Shown: one piece after another, positions 35,679-45,731 of the stretch
How positions within the stretch are numbered: the first letter of the stretch is position 1
Layout of the letters: each line of letters starts with the position of its first letter
Assembly (NCBI RefSeq): GCF_001425485.1
Contig: NZ_LMQW01000001.1
Coordinates: forward strand, 99,016 to 163,015
Source of the DNA: Aureimonas sp. Leaf427
GTDB taxonomy: Bacteria > Pseudomonadota > Alphaproteobacteria > Rhizobiales > Rhizobiaceae
Direction of reading: 5' to 3'
Length of the DNA: 64,000 bases
The notes under the pieces: generated by a model
Seen by the model: only the letters and a program-made list of their open reading frames with translations
The model's database searches: none
Told to the model about the DNA's origin: nothing
Position numbers and translations under genes: made by a program

Positions 35679-37231
35679 AGCTGCGATTCCAGCGGCAGCC
35701 AGGAGACGACGCGCGCCAGGATGCGGCGGGCGAGACTTGCCTCCGGTTCGCGCGTGTGGACGACGGAAACGCCGCCCTCCTCGCTCGTCCAGCGCAGATC
35801 GCCCGCGGCATCGAGGGTCACGCGATAGCTGTCGGTCGGCCGCGTCTCCTGGCGGAACAGGTCGCGGACGACGCCGACCAGCTCCGGCACCTCGAAGAGG
35901 ATGCCCATTTCCGTGTTCAGCGAGGCCGAGCGCGGATCGAAATTGAGCGAGCCGACGAAGCCCAGCCGATCGTCGACCGTGAAGGCCTTGGTGTGGAGGC
36001 TCGCCTGGCTGGAGCCGCGAAAGGACAGCGTCTGGGGCCCCTCGCCGAAGGGCCGGAGCTCGAAGAGATTGACCCCGCCGCCGAGGAGATCCTTGCGATA
36101 GGGCGCATAGCCGCCATGGACGGCCGCCACGTCCGTCGCCGCCAGCGAGTTCGTCAGCACCGAGACCTCGACGCCGCGCGCGGAAAGATCGACGAAGGCG
36201 GCCGTGCCCTCGGCGCCCGGCACGAAATAGGGCGAGATGATTTCCAGCCGCTCCTTGGCGGAAAGGAGCTTGGGCACGATGCGCTGCATCATCGTGTTGC
36301 CGTCGCTGTTTCCGGCCGCCTTTTCCGGCGGATCGGCGACGAGGCGCGCCGTCGTCGTCCAGTGCAGCTTGTCCTCGTCGAGCAGCGTGAATACCGAGAC
36401 GCGCTCGCGGATGCGCTCCGCATAGGGCCGCAGCGCCTCGTCGGCGAGGCGCGCGTCGAGAGCGACCTTCAGCTCCGCCAGCGGCAGCGCCTTGCGGCTG
36501 GAGAGCGCCGCGACGGGCAAAGCGAGGCCGCTGTTCCAATAGGCGTCGAACATCGCCTCGGTCTCGCCGAGCACGGGGCCGGTCACGATGAGGTCGAGAT
36601 CGCGGAAGTTGGAGCTTTCGGCGGCGTCGAAATACTCGTCGCCGATGTTGCGCCCGCCGACGACCGCGACGCGCCCGTCCGCGATCCAGGCCTTGTTGTG
36701 CATGCGCCGGTTCACGCTGAAGGCGCGCAGCGCCATCTCGATCCCGCGTCGGAGCGCGTTCTCGCGGGCCCGCGTCGGGTTGAACATGCGCACCTCGATC
36801 GAGGGATGCGCATCGAGCGTCACCAGCGCCTCGTCGTAGCCCTTCGCGCCGAGATCGTCGAGGAGAAGGCGCACGCGCACGCCGCGCCCTGCGGCGTCGA
36901 TCAGTTCGCGCAGGAGGAAGTGGCCGGTCAGGTCGTCCTGCCAGACGTAGTAGAGAATATCGAGGCTGCGCCCGGCCGCGCGGGCCGAGAGCGCGCGCGC
37001 GGCGAAGGCGTCGAGATTGGAGGAGACCGCGGCAAGGCCGCTCTCGGTCTCGTGATCGGCCGAGAGCGCGGCAATCTTGGCGTCGATCTCGGTCGTTCCG
37101 CCCGCATGGCTCTGCGCATGGGAGGGGGGGCCTGCCGCCCGCTCCGCGAACCGCCCGAACGCATAGGCGGCCAGGACCGCCGCGACGACGAAGGCGAGCG
37201 CGACGATCCCCGCGATCATGATCCAGCGCAT
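35675..37231 (-). CDS. Phospholipase D-like / cardiolipin synthase-type protein
   Basis: A 518-residue protein with one N-terminal membrane helix (MIAGIVALAFVVAAVLAAYAFG) and two HKD catalytic motifs: HNKAWIADGRVAVVGGRN and HTKAFTVDDRLGFVGSLN. The pair forms the phosphatidyl-transfer site of the PLD superfamily. Its layout resembles inner-membrane or periplasmic PLD-like proteins (YmdC/ClsC type) that remodel phospholipids. ATG 37231 follows GGAGGAG. The stop overlaps the TRAP permease start, an unusual coupling. Confidence 0.88.
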   Translation of the reverse strand: MRWIMIAGIVALAFVVAAVLAAYAFGRFAERAAGPPSHAQSHAGGTTEIDAKIAALSADHETESGLAAVSSNLDAFAARALSARAAGRSLDILYYVWQDDLTGHFLLRELIDAAGRGVRVRLLLDDLGAKGYDEALVTLDAHPSIEVRMFNPTRARENALRRGIEMALRAFSVNRRMHNKAWIADGRVAVVGGRNIGDEYFDAAESSNFRDLDLIVTGPVLGETEAMFDAYWNSGLALPVAALSSRKALPLAELKVALDARLADEALRPYAERIRERVSVFTLLDEDKLHWTTTARLVADPPEKAAGNSDGNTMMQRIVPKLLSAKERLEIISPYFVPGAEGTAAFVDLSARGVEVSVLTNSLAATDVAAVHGGYAPYRKDLLGGGVNLFELRPFGEGPQTLSFRGSSQASLHTKAFTVDDRLGFVGSLNFDPRSASLNTEMGILFEVPELVGVVRDLFRQETRPTDSYRVTLDAAGDLRWTSEEGGVSVVHTREPEASLARRILARVVSWLPLESQL

Positions 37232-37980
37232 GAAGGGCTCCTCCGAAAGACCGGCCGCTCCAGCGCCCATCGCAACGGAAGCGACGACCCCCTTGCGGCA
37301 GCGCGGGAACCTATAGGCGATCCTGCGGGACGCCGCATCCTGCCGCGCCCTGCGCTGCACGCGATCGGCGAAATCCGTTCGCTCGACGATCCGCGATCCG
37401 GGGACCTGCTTCATCACCGGAGAGCGACATCTTCGAAATCGACCGACCGGAAGGCCCCTGCCTATCGGCCGAGGGCTGCCGACGTCGTCGCGTCAGGGAT
37501 GCAATACGAATCACAACCGACCACTTTGTTTCAAATGTCCCAAAATATTTGATGTCTCCTTTGCGGGGCGATAGCAACTCAGCTGGAAATCAGGAATTTC
37601 AATCCCTTAAGACGTATAAAAAAGGCGCATTGACATTATACTTAATACGTAAATTTTGCGCTATATTTTTAACTTCACATTCGCCGGCCGCTCCGGCTGG
37701 GCGGATTTGTCTTACGAGTGGCATTTACGCTTGCCTTGACTATCAGTCAGCCAATATAGATGGGCTTAGACGACGCCGGAAACTTGGCAAAGCACACTCG
37801 AAGAATAGGGGGACGCCCTCGCCGACGACATTGGATATCGGGACTTCGCGGGCTGCCCGACAGAGAACATAGTAAGCTTCAAGAAGAGTTAGTCTTCTCG
37901 AGAACTGCTCTGCAAGCCAGCCGTACCTGAGGACTAGATGTGTTTCAATCTGCTGAATCACATGCGGAAGCTTGCATCTG
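37232..37980. other. Intergenic AT-rich island
   Basis: About 750 bp without a convincing gene. From about 37500 the composition falls well below the high-GC background, most strongly at 37600-37670, which contains TTGACA (37630-37635) and TATA-like runs that resemble promoter hexamers. The island precedes a lone AraC-family regulator and may hold its promoter, or be imported DNA. A weak reverse frame at 37743-37961 is listed separately. Confidence 0.6.
37743..37961 (-). CDS. Possible small protein in AT-rich island
   Basis: A 72-codon frame starting at GTG 37961 with balanced, non-high-GC codon use unlike its neighbours. The product (IETHLVLRYGWLAEQFSRRL at the start, then a mixed helical composition) is not recognised. 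There is no good ribosome binding site. It could be a remnant of a transferred gene. A competing 107-codon frame on the plus strand is no better supported. Confidence 0.2.
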   Translation of the reverse strand: MIQQIETHLVLRYGWLAEQFSRRLTLLEAYYVLCRAAREVPISNVVGEGVPLFFECALPSFRRRLSPSILAD

Positions 37981-39039
37981 ATGCATACTCGTCACGACCA
38001 CGACATGATCGAATTGCGAAACTTCGTCGATCTCGGCGATGATGACCGCAAGTTCGTGTACCGCCGGAACGGGCCTCCCGGCAATTCCGCTTTCGAAGTT
38101 CGAATCACGAACGCGGCGGAACTCGCCCTCTACAACCGGGCGCCGATCCTCTTCAACTTCGGCAGCCTGGAGGATGGCGACATCGACATCACGCTGTCCG
38201 GCATCTCCACCCGATGGTTCGGGGTCTGGCGCCTGACGACGCGGAGCGGGTTTCGCGCCACGGCGAGCGACAGCGCGCTGGAAGACGTCGCCTTGGTCCA
38301 GATGACGCTGAAAGGCCGCGCGTCCCATCGCGGACTGACGGGAGAGCATGTGGCGGAGGCGGGTTTCGGCTTCATCCGCTCCTTCCGCGACATCCACGAC
38401 TGCTCGATCTCGCCCGGCTACGAGTCGATCAACTGCGTGCTGCGCATGAAGCCGCTGCTTCAGCAGATGCACCAGATGAACGAGGAGAACGACACGCTCT
38501 CCCACGACTTCCACCCTCTGACCGAACTCAACACCCCGGCTTTGCGAAGCTTTCAGCAGAACCTCCAGACCATTTTCGATCGCGTGGTGATGTCGGGCGA
38601 AGGCGCCAGTTTCGCCGATCCGCTGGTCGAGGAAATCCTGATCGGCCAGTTGCTGGGCTCCTGGCCGCGCAAGGCGACCCAGACGACGCCCCCGCGCCCG
38701 GCCTCTTCACGGCATATCCAGCGCTCGCTCGACTTCATCGAGGCTCATCTGGCCGTGCCGATCTCGGTGGCCGAGGTCGCGACCGCCGCGGGCGTGGGCG
38801 TGCGCGCCCTTCAGTCGAGCTTCCGCAAGGATCTCGGCCGCACGCCGATCCAGTACATCATCGACCGGCGCCTGGAAAAGGTGCACGACGAGTTGCAGCG
38901 CGGCGGCTCGACATCCATATCGAGCGTCGCGTCGCGCTGGGGCTTCGTCCATATGAGCGACTTCTCGCGCCGCTACCGCCAGCGCTTCGGCTGCACGCCC
39001 TCGGAAACGCAGATCCGGGCCGGACACGGCAATCCCTGA
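37981..39039 (+). CDS. AraC-family regulator (AraC-binding-like N-domain)
   Basis: A 352-residue regulator. The N-terminal 220 residues resemble the AraC-binding-like domain of catabolic activators such as NdmR/XylS relatives. The C-terminal 100 residues form the double helix-turn-helix (VAEVATAAGVGVRALQSSFR and ISSVASRWGFVHMSDFSRRY), ending in the typical FGCTPSE. ATG 37981 has GGAAG ten bases upstream; a TTG adds three residues. No obvious target gene adjoins it: glnII lies on the opposite strand about 490 bp downstream and the AT-rich island lies upstream. Confidence 0.88.
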   Translation: MHTRHDHDMIELRNFVDLGDDDRKFVYRRNGPPGNSAFEVRITNAAELALYNRAPILFNFGSLEDGDIDITLSGISTRWFGVWRLTTRSGFRATASDSALEDVALVQMTLKGRASHRGLTGEHVAEAGFGFIRSFRDIHDCSISPGYESINCVLRMKPLLQQMHQMNEENDTLSHDFHPLTELNTPALRSFQQNLQTIFDRVVMSGEGASFADPLVEEILIGQLLGSWPRKATQTTPPRPASSRHIQRSLDFIEAHLAVPISVAEVATAAGVGVRALQSSFRKDLGRTPIQYIIDRRLEKVHDELQRGGSTSISSVASRWGFVHMSDFSRRYRQRFGCTPSETQIRAGHGNP

Positions 39040-39050
39040 TCCGACCGAGA

Positions 39051-39147
39051 GCCTGTCGGGTTCATGCCGAACCGGACAGACCCTCGATTGCCTTGTCGTC
39101 GTTTGCCTTTTCGGGACCGCCGGCTTCCACGGGTCCCCGACAGACTC
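39051..39147. repeat. Dispersed 97-bp MITE-like repeat, copy 2
   Basis: Ungapped partner of 4079-4175, about three-quarters identical. Its ends are inverted: GCCTGTCGGG at the left against CCCCGACAGACTC at the right. It begins 11 bp after the AraC gene stop codon, as copy 1 begins shortly after rnhB, so both sit just downstream of plus-strand genes. Confidence 0.75.
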
Positions 39148-39465
39148 TCGGCCGCCTCGAAGCGGAAAAAGCAGCGGCCGACGCGGCATCTGAACGAGCC
39201 CTCGCAACCCGGGATCGCCCCGATCCTGGAACGTCGAGCGATCGTGTCGATCGCCGCAGGAGGCCTATTTCGATCCGGCCCCGATCGAAATGCCACGCGC
39301 CGCGGCTGCGCGTGGCCGCGCTTGCGCGTGCCGCCCGATTGCACCGAACCTCCCGCTGCGAGACGGCGCTCGGCCGGCGACACTTTGCGTGACGCACCCT
39401 CCATCGCGCCCTACGACCCGACACGAGCCCCCGCCGCGCAACCGCTGAACCCATGCCTTTCAAAC

Positions 39466-39500
39466 GAAGAGCCCCGCCGGCAGGACCGGCGGGGCTCTTT
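39466..39500 (-). terminator. Terminator of glnII
   Basis: Thirteen-base perfect arms (AGAGCCCCGCCGG and CCGGCGGGGCTCT) around a five-base loop, about 30 bp after the glnII stop codon. A short T-rich tract follows on the minus strand, and TTT on the plus strand, so it could act in both directions. Confidence 0.8.
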
Positions 39501-39527
39501 GCAATCAAACGATGGTGCTTGCGTCGA

Positions 39528-40574
39528 TCAGGCGGCGGCGGACACGCCGGCCTCGACGCCCGTCGGGACCTCGGAGATCGTCTTCAGGATCTGCGAGGCG
39601 ATCTGGTAGGGGTCCCCTTGCGAGTTCGGACGGCGATCCTCGAGATAGCCCTTGTAGCCGTTGTTCACGAAGGAATGCGGCACGCGGACCGAGGCGCCGC
39701 GATCGGCCACGCCGTAGCTGAACTTGTTCCAGGGCGCCGTCTCGTGCTTACCGGTCAGACGCAGGTGGTTGTCCGGGCCGTAGACCGCGATATGGTCTTC
39801 GAGATTGGCCTCGAAGGCGGCCATCAGCGCCTCGAAATACTCCTTGCCGCCGACTTCGCGCAGATAGGTCGTGGAGAAGTTGGCATGCATGCCCGAGCCG
39901 TTCCAGTCGGTGTCGCCGAGCGGCTTGCAGTGGTACTCGATGTCGATCTTGTACTTCTCGGTCAGGCGCTCCAGCAGGTAGCGCGCCATCCAGACCTCGT
40001 CGGCGGCCCGCTTGGAGCCCTTGCCGAAGATCTGGAACTCCCACTGGCCCTTCGCGACTTCCGCGTTGATGCCTTCATGGTTGATGCCGGCAGCGAGGCA
40101 AAGGTCGAGATGCTCTTCCACGATCTGGCGCGCGATGTCGCCGACGGCGGAGTATCCAAGACCCGTGTAGTACGGACCCTGCGGCGCGGGATAGCCGGAC
40201 TCGGGGAAGCCGAGCGGACGGCCGTCCTTGTAGAAGAAGTATTCCTGCTCGAAGCCGAACCAGGCGCCTTCGTCGTCGAGGATCGTGGCGCGCTTGTTCG
40301 AGGGATGCGGGGTCTTGCCGTCCGGCATCATGACCTCGCACATGACGAGGACGCCGTTGGTGCGGGCGGGATCGGGATAGAGAGCGACGGGCTTCAGCAC
40401 GCAATCGGAGCTGCGACCCTCGGCCTGCATGGTCGACGAGCCGTCGAAGCCCCAGAGCGGCAGCTGCTCCAGCGTCGGGAATTCCGCGAATTCCTTGATC
40501 TGGGTCTTGCCGCGCATACCCGGCACCGGCGTGTAGCCGTCGAGCCAAATATACTCGAGCTTGTATTTGGTCAT
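39528..40574 (-). CDS. glnII: Glutamine synthetase II (eukaryotic type)
   Basis: A 348-residue enzyme that condenses glutamate and ammonia to glutamine at the cost of ATP. Its length (about 350 against about 470 for GSI) and motifs identify the GSII form found in rhizobia: YIWLDGY, LPLWGFDGSSTMQAEG, AWFGFEQEYFF, NHEGINAEVAKGQWEFQ and NGSGMHANFST. GSII is not adenylylated but controlled at transcription by NtrC and sigma-54. A matching sigma-54 promoter is seen at 40672-40686. ATG 40574 follows GAGAGAGA. Confidence 0.95.
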   Translation of the reverse strand: MTKYKLEYIWLDGYTPVPGMRGKTQIKEFAEFPTLEQLPLWGFDGSSTMQAEGRSSDCVLKPVALYPDPARTNGVLVMCEVMMPDGKTPHPSNKRATILDDEGAWFGFEQEYFFYKDGRPLGFPESGYPAPQGPYYTGLGYSAVGDIARQIVEEHLDLCLAAGINHEGINAEVAKGQWEFQIFGKGSKRAADEVWMARYLLERLTEKYKIDIEYHCKPLGDTDWNGSGMHANFSTTYLREVGGKEYFEALMAAFEANLEDHIAVYGPDNHLRLTGKHETAPWNKFSYGVADRGASVRVPHSFVNNGYKGYLEDRRPNSQGDPYQIASQILKTISEVPTGVEAGVSAAA

Positions 40575-41021
40575 CGCGTCTCTCTCATGAGTTGATCGTC
40601 GAAACGAAAGAAATCCGAGACCGCGCGCCTCGTCGAGCATGGTCCGACAAGCGGCGGCTGAACCATCCTATGCAGGGATCGTGCCAGTTCCGCCGACGAC
40701 GGGATCACGTCCACCGTGATTTGCTGCGGTGCACCCTCGACATCGCGGCGCGAGGCCCTATCGCGAAGCGGCTTCGACCTCTCGAGCGCCACTCGCCGGA
40801 TCGATCGCCGCCCTCGTAAATTCTTCCATGTGCCTCGTTTCTAGGCTGGAGAAACGAGGTGTCGCGGAAGATCGCACTCTGTCCGAGAGCAAACATTCCT
40901 CTGAAATGATCATAAAGTAGGCACTTGCTGATTTATTTTTGTGCGTTCGGCACAGAACGCCATCAGACGTGTTATAGAGATGTCACAGACGCATTTGCAG
41001 GTCAGCAAAAGGTCGATCACC
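40575..41021. other. Divergent regulatory region glnII / DUF2735 gene
   Basis: A 447-bp gap holding the sigma-54 promoter of glnII on the minus strand. From about 40900 an AT-rich patch leads toward the DUF2735 gene. A small dyad TGTGC-N5-GCACA lies at 40940-40954. No RNA gene was recognised. Confidence 0.5.
40672..40686 (-). promoter_or_regulatory. Sigma-54 promoter of glnII
   Basis: On the minus strand TGGCAC, five bases, CTGC: close to the -24/-12 consensus TGGCAC-N5-TTGC, with the essential GG and GC pairs correctly spaced. It lies about 98 bp upstream of the glnII start codon. Sigma-54/NtrC control is known for glnII in rhizobia. No clear NtrC dyad was found upstream. Confidence 0.65.
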
Positions 41022-41198
41022 ATGAACACCAGCATCGAACGCCCCAGCGCCGTCATCTACCAGTTCCCCGTCCGCCGCCGCGCGGAAACGGGTGCCCGCA
41101 CAGGCGTGGAGATGAAGCCGGTCTACGAGGTCGCGGTCATCGACGGCTGGTATCACGCGGACGCGATCCGCGAGAGCGACCCCGTCCGTCACTCTTAA
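41022..41198 (+). CDS. DUF2735 small protein
   Basis: A 58-residue protein with SAVIYQFPVRRRAE followed by VYEVAVIDGWYHADAIRES, the pattern of DUF2735 proteins. In Hyphomicrobiales these sit beside glnII, as here (divergent). The function is unknown; nitrogen-status regulation shared with glnII is likely from context. ATG 41022 has AAGG ten bases upstream; the longer frame to 40941 is unsupported. Confidence 0.8.
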   Translation: MNTSIERPSAVIYQFPVRRRAETGARTGVEMKPVYEVAVIDGWYHADAIRESDPVRHS

Positions 41199-41336
41199 GT
41201 CGACGAGTTCGCTTCGTTTCCCGTGCTCTCGACGCATCGGACATGACCGCCATCGTATAGGTGACAGCCTCCTTCGCCTCGCATCCGAACGGCTTCGACC
41301 TTTGTCGTCGCGGCGTTGGAAGCCAAGTCGCCGACA

Positions 41337-42308
41337 TCAGCTGCCGAAGATCGACCATCCCATGCGCTTGGTCAGCGCCTCCAGGGCGATCCGCCCGAGA
41401 TGGGAGTTTCCGGCGGCGTCGAGCCCCGGCGACCAGACGGCGACCGAGGCCTTGCCCGGTGCCACCGCCAGGATGCCGCCGCCGACCCCGCTCTTGCCGG
41501 GCAGGCCGACGCGGTAGGCGAAATCTCCCGAGCCGTCGTAATGGCCGCATGTCAGCATGATCGCGTTGATGCGGCGCGCCCGCTCGGGGCTCACCACCCG
41601 CATGCCCGTCGCCGGGTTGACGCCGAGATGGGCGAGGAACCGCCCGGCCATCGCGAGCTGGCGGCAAGACATGGCGATCGCGCAATGGTGGAAATAGACG
41701 CCGAGCGTGAAGTCGACGGGATTTTCCAGGACACCGAAGGACTTCATGTAATTGGCGAGCGCGGCGTTGCGGTAGCCCGTGCGCTGCTCGGAAGCCGCGA
41801 CGGCCGCATCGATGACGACCGACGTATCGTCGCAGAGAAACTGCATGAAGCGCAGGATCTCGCCGAGCGCCTCGCGCGGCTGACGGCCGGCAAGGATCAT
41901 GTCGGTCACGGCGATGGCGCCGGCATTGATGAAGGGATTGCGCGGAATGCCCTTCTCGTTCTCCAACTGCACGATCGAATTGAACGGGCTGCCCGAGGGC
42001 TCCCGCCCGACCCGGCTCCACAGCCGGTCGCCGGCCCTGCCGAGGGCCAGCGTGAGCGTGAAGACCTTCGAGATGCTCTGGATCGAAAAGGGCAGATCGC
42101 TGTCGCCGCCCGCCGCCACATGGCCGCTGCCGTCGATGACGACGAGGCCGAAGGCGGCGGGATCGACCCGCGCGAGCTCGGGAATATAGCTCGCAACCGT
42201 CCCGCGATCGGTGCGCTCGCGCATTTCCTCCGCGATCTCGCGCACGGCGCGGTCCAGCGCGTCGCGCTCATCGATGGCACGGGCTTCTGCGATATCGGTC
42301 TCGGTCAT
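41337..42308 (-). CDS. glsA: Glutaminase
   Basis: A 323-residue serine-dependent glutaminase that converts glutamine to glutamate and ammonia. The beta-lactamase-like catalytic motif is [16 protein letters not shown] (the Ser-x-x-Lys pair). [35 protein letters not shown] and [13 protein letters not shown] are also family hallmarks. ATG 42308 is preferred over an upstream start at 42335, but its ribosome site is weak. Its place next to glnII suggests a glutamine-balance cluster. Confidence 0.94.
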   Translation of the reverse strand: MTETDIAEARAIDERDALDRAVREIAEEMRERTDRGTVASYIPELARVDPAAFGLVVIDGSGHVAAGGDSDLPFSIQSISKVFTLTLALGRAGDRLWSRVGREPSGSPFNSIVQLENEKGIPRNPFINAGAIAVTDMILAGRQPREALGEILRFMQFLCDDTSVVIDAAVAASEQRTGYRNAALANYMKSFGVLENPVDFTLGVYFHHCAIAMSCRQLAMAGRFLAHLGVNPATGMRVVSPERARRINAIMLTCGHYDGSGDFAYRVGLPGKSGVGGGILAVAPGKASVAVWSPGLDAAGNSHLGRIALEALTKRMGWSIFGS

Positions 42309-42544
42309 GAAAGCCCGGCTGCGGATGAACTGCACCGCAACATGACATCAAGGCCGGAGCCCTGTCCACGGCCGATGCGCCGGCTTCGACGGCGGAACGG
42401 GGCGGCCCGAACGTTCAGCGACATCCGGCCGTCGAATGTCAGGTCTCCCGAAGCATCCGGCTTGCCCCGCCGAAGGAGCTCCGCCTATTCAGGCGGCGGA
42501 GCACCCGGGAGACAGGACGGGACGCGCTGAAACGGGAGGACGGC

Positions 42545-43723
42545 ATGGAACAGACCTGGCGCTGGTTCGGGGACGACGATCCCGTCAGCCTCGACAACGT
42601 CAAGCAGGCGGGTGCGACGGGCATCGTCACGGCGCTCCACCACATCGCGCCCGGCCTTGCCTGGAGCGACGAGGAGATCGGCCGGCGCAAGGCGCGGATC
42701 GAGGCGGCGGGCCTTGTCTGGAGCGTTTGCGAATCCATCATGATGCCGAACGCGATCAAGCTGGCGGATGCGCAGGCACCGCGCGCGATCGCCGCCTGGA
42801 AGGACACGCTGGCCGGCCTCGGCCGGGCCGGCATCAAGACCGTCTGCTACAATTTCATGCCGGTCGTCGACTGGACGCGCACCGACCTTCACTTCCGCCT
42901 GCCGACGACCGGCCTGGCGCTGCGCTTCGACATGGTAAGCTTCGTCGGCTACGACGCCTTCGTCCTGAAGCGGCCGGGCGCGGAGGGTGACTATCCCGCC
43001 GAGATCGTGGCACAGGCGAAGACGCGCATCGAGACGATGGACGCGAGCGCGATCGACCGGCTGGAGGCCAATATCATCCGCGGCCTTCCCGGCGGCGAGG
43101 CGCGCTACGACCGCGCCTCGATCGCCCAGTTGATCGCGCGCTACGACGGCCTCACCGACGAGGGCATGCGGGACAACCTGAAGGCCTTCCTCGCCGAGGT
43201 CGCGCCGGTGGCCGAAGAGTTCGGCATCCGCCTCGCCATCCACCCGGACGATCCGCCCTTCTCGCTCTTCGGCCTGCCGCGCGTCGTCTCGACCGCGGAC
43301 GACATCCGCGCGATCCTTTCGGCTAGCGACAGCCCGGCCAACGGCATCACGCTCTGCACGGGGTCCTACGGATCGCGGGCCGACAACGATCCCGTCGCTA
43401 TCGCGCGCGAATTCGCCGAGCGCATCCATTTCGTGCACCTGCGCAACGTGACGGTCGAGCCCGACGGCTCCTTCTTCGAGGACGAGCATCTCGAAGGCGG
43501 AACCGACATGGTCGCGGTGATCGAGGTCCTGATGCGCGAGGAGCGCCGCCGCCGCGCGGCGGGCGACGCCAAGCCGATCCCGATGCGGCCCGACCACGGC
43601 CATCTCCTGGCCGACGACATCGGCAAGGCGACCAATCCCGGCTATTCGCTGATCGGCCGGCTGAAGGGTCTGGCCGAGCTGCGCGGCATCATGCGGGCGC
43701 TGGAGCGAAGCCTGCCGGCCTGA
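42545..43723 (+). CDS. uxuA: Mannonate dehydratase
   Basis: A 392-residue TIM-barrel enzyme converting D-mannonate to 2-keto-3-deoxygluconate in glucuronate breakdown. Conserved parts are [64 protein letters not shown], and [13 protein letters not shown] near the end. Length equals the family norm. The start is preceded by GGGAGGACGGC. The gene is alone here, without uxuB or a hexuronate transporter, and ends at a clear terminator. Confidence 0.95.
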   Translation: MEQTWRWFGDDDPVSLDNVKQAGATGIVTALHHIAPGLAWSDEEIGRRKARIEAAGLVWSVCESIMMPNAIKLADAQAPRAIAAWKDTLAGLGRAGIKTVCYNFMPVVDWTRTDLHFRLPTTGLALRFDMVSFVGYDAFVLKRPGAEGDYPAEIVAQAKTRIETMDASAIDRLEANIIRGLPGGEARYDRASIAQLIARYDGLTDEGMRDNLKAFLAEVAPVAEEFGIRLAIHPDDPPFSLFGLPRVVSTADDIRAILSASDSPANGITLCTGSYGSRADNDPVAIAREFAERIHFVHLRNVTVEPDGSFFEDEHLEGGTDMVAVIEVLMREERRRRAAGDAKPIPMRPDHGHLLADDIGKATNPGYSLIGRLKGLAELRGIMRALERSLPA

Positions 43724-43735
43724 GCCGCGATCCAG

Positions 43736-43768
43736 GAAGGCCCTTGCGTCGATCCGCGAGGGCCTTCA
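43736..43768 (+). terminator. Terminator after uxuA
   Basis: GAAGGCCCTTGCG and CGCGAGGGCCTTC pair around a short loop 12 bp after the uxuA stop. The T-tract is short (TTC). Confidence 0.65.
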
Positions 43769-43805
43769 TGCTGTCGAAGACGGCAAGTCGTTGCATTCGC
43801 TCATC

Positions 43806-43822
43806 TTTAGAAATGTTCTAGA
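43806..43822 (+). promoter_or_regulatory. Iron control element (Irr-type box)
   Basis: TTTAGAA, ATG, TTCTAGA: one base from the perfect rhizobial ICE palindrome TTTAGAA-N3-TTCTAAA recognised by Irr. It lies in the promoter region 172 bp before exbB, in an otherwise GC-rich context. Iron-responsive expression of the exbB-exbD-tonB operon is predicted. Irr can repress or activate, depending on position. Confidence 0.7.
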
Positions 43823-43993
43823 CAGAAAGCGAGCCCTGGACTCCGGTCGACATCTCCGACTATGAGAAAATATGACTATCGGTATCCGGTTATCGGACGC
43901 CGGAGGACCACCCATCCGCGACCGGAGGCCTGACGCTCGCACGAGCGATTCCAGGCCCGGCCGTGTCGATGGGGCCAGTCGAGGTTTTCATCG

Positions 43994-45214
<1,221 letters not shown>

Positions 45215-45218
45215 CGGT

Positions 45219-45731
45219 ATGGGGATCAGCATCAAGGAAGGCGACGAGGACGGCGGCGGCGAAGTCGCCGACATCAACGTCACGCCCTTCATCGACGTCG
45301 TCCTCGTTCTCCTCATCATCTTCATGGTGGCAGCGCCCCTGTCCACGGTGGACGTGCCGGTCGATCTTCCCGTCTCCAACGCGGCCCCCCGCGAGCGCCC
45401 GGACGAGCCGCTGTTCCTCACAGTGAAGGAGGATCTCGGCCTCGTCGTCGGCAACGAGCCGATCATGCGCGACGCGCTGCAGGCCGGACTCGACGCGCGC
45501 TCGGGCGCCGACCGCGAGGAGCGCATCTTCCTGCGCGCCGACGGGGCGGTGCCCTATGGCGAGCTGATGGAGGTGATGAACCTCCTGCGCAGCGCCGGCT
45601 ATCTGAAGGTCGGCCTCGTCGGCCTCGAAGGCGCGCCGGCCGCCGCGACGCCCGCGACCTCTGCCGGCGCGCCAGCACCCGCATCGGCCGCGCCCGGCGC
45701 GCCGGCAGGCGGCACCGTGCCGGGACCGTGA
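45219..45731 (+). CDS. exbD: Biopolymer transport protein ExbD
   Basis: A 170-residue partner of ExbB. It has a cytoplasmic tip ([17 protein letters not shown]) whose Asp sits in the single membrane helix and conducts protons, and a periplasmic domain ending in [20 protein letters not shown]. The C-terminal 25 residues are Ala/Pro-rich. It begins four bases after exbB and overlaps tonB. Confidence 0.94.
   Translation: MGISIKEGDEDGGGEVADINVTPFIDVVLVLLIIFMVAAPLSTVDVPVDLPVSNAAPRERPDEPLFLTVKEDLGLVVGNEPIMRDALQAGLDARSGADREERIFLRADGAVPYGELMEVMNLLRSAGYLKVGLVGLEGAPAAATPATSAGAPAPASAAPGAPAGGTVPGP

Larger units (their letters stand above)
39040..39527. other. Intergenic region with dispersed repeat
   Basis: No gene seen. 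It holds the second copy of the 97-bp dispersed repeat (39051-39147), about 300 bp without recognisable structure, and the glnII terminator at 39466-39500. Confidence 0.6.

Noticed and set aside
32692-35811. A 1039-codon minus-strand frame
   Set aside because: Antisense shadow of tenA and dctP and an out-of-frame reading of the TRAP permease; Arg/Gly-rich, as expected of high-GC shadows.
37549-37872. A 107-codon plus-strand frame in the AT-rich island
   Set aside because: No ribosome site, no recognisable product and irregular composition; overlaps a competing reverse frame.
40940-40954. NtrC-type dyad TGTGC-N5-GCACA upstream of glnII
   Set aside because: Half-site orientation and spacing are opposite to the NtrC consensus (GCAC-N7-GTGC), and it lies far from the sigma-54 promoter.
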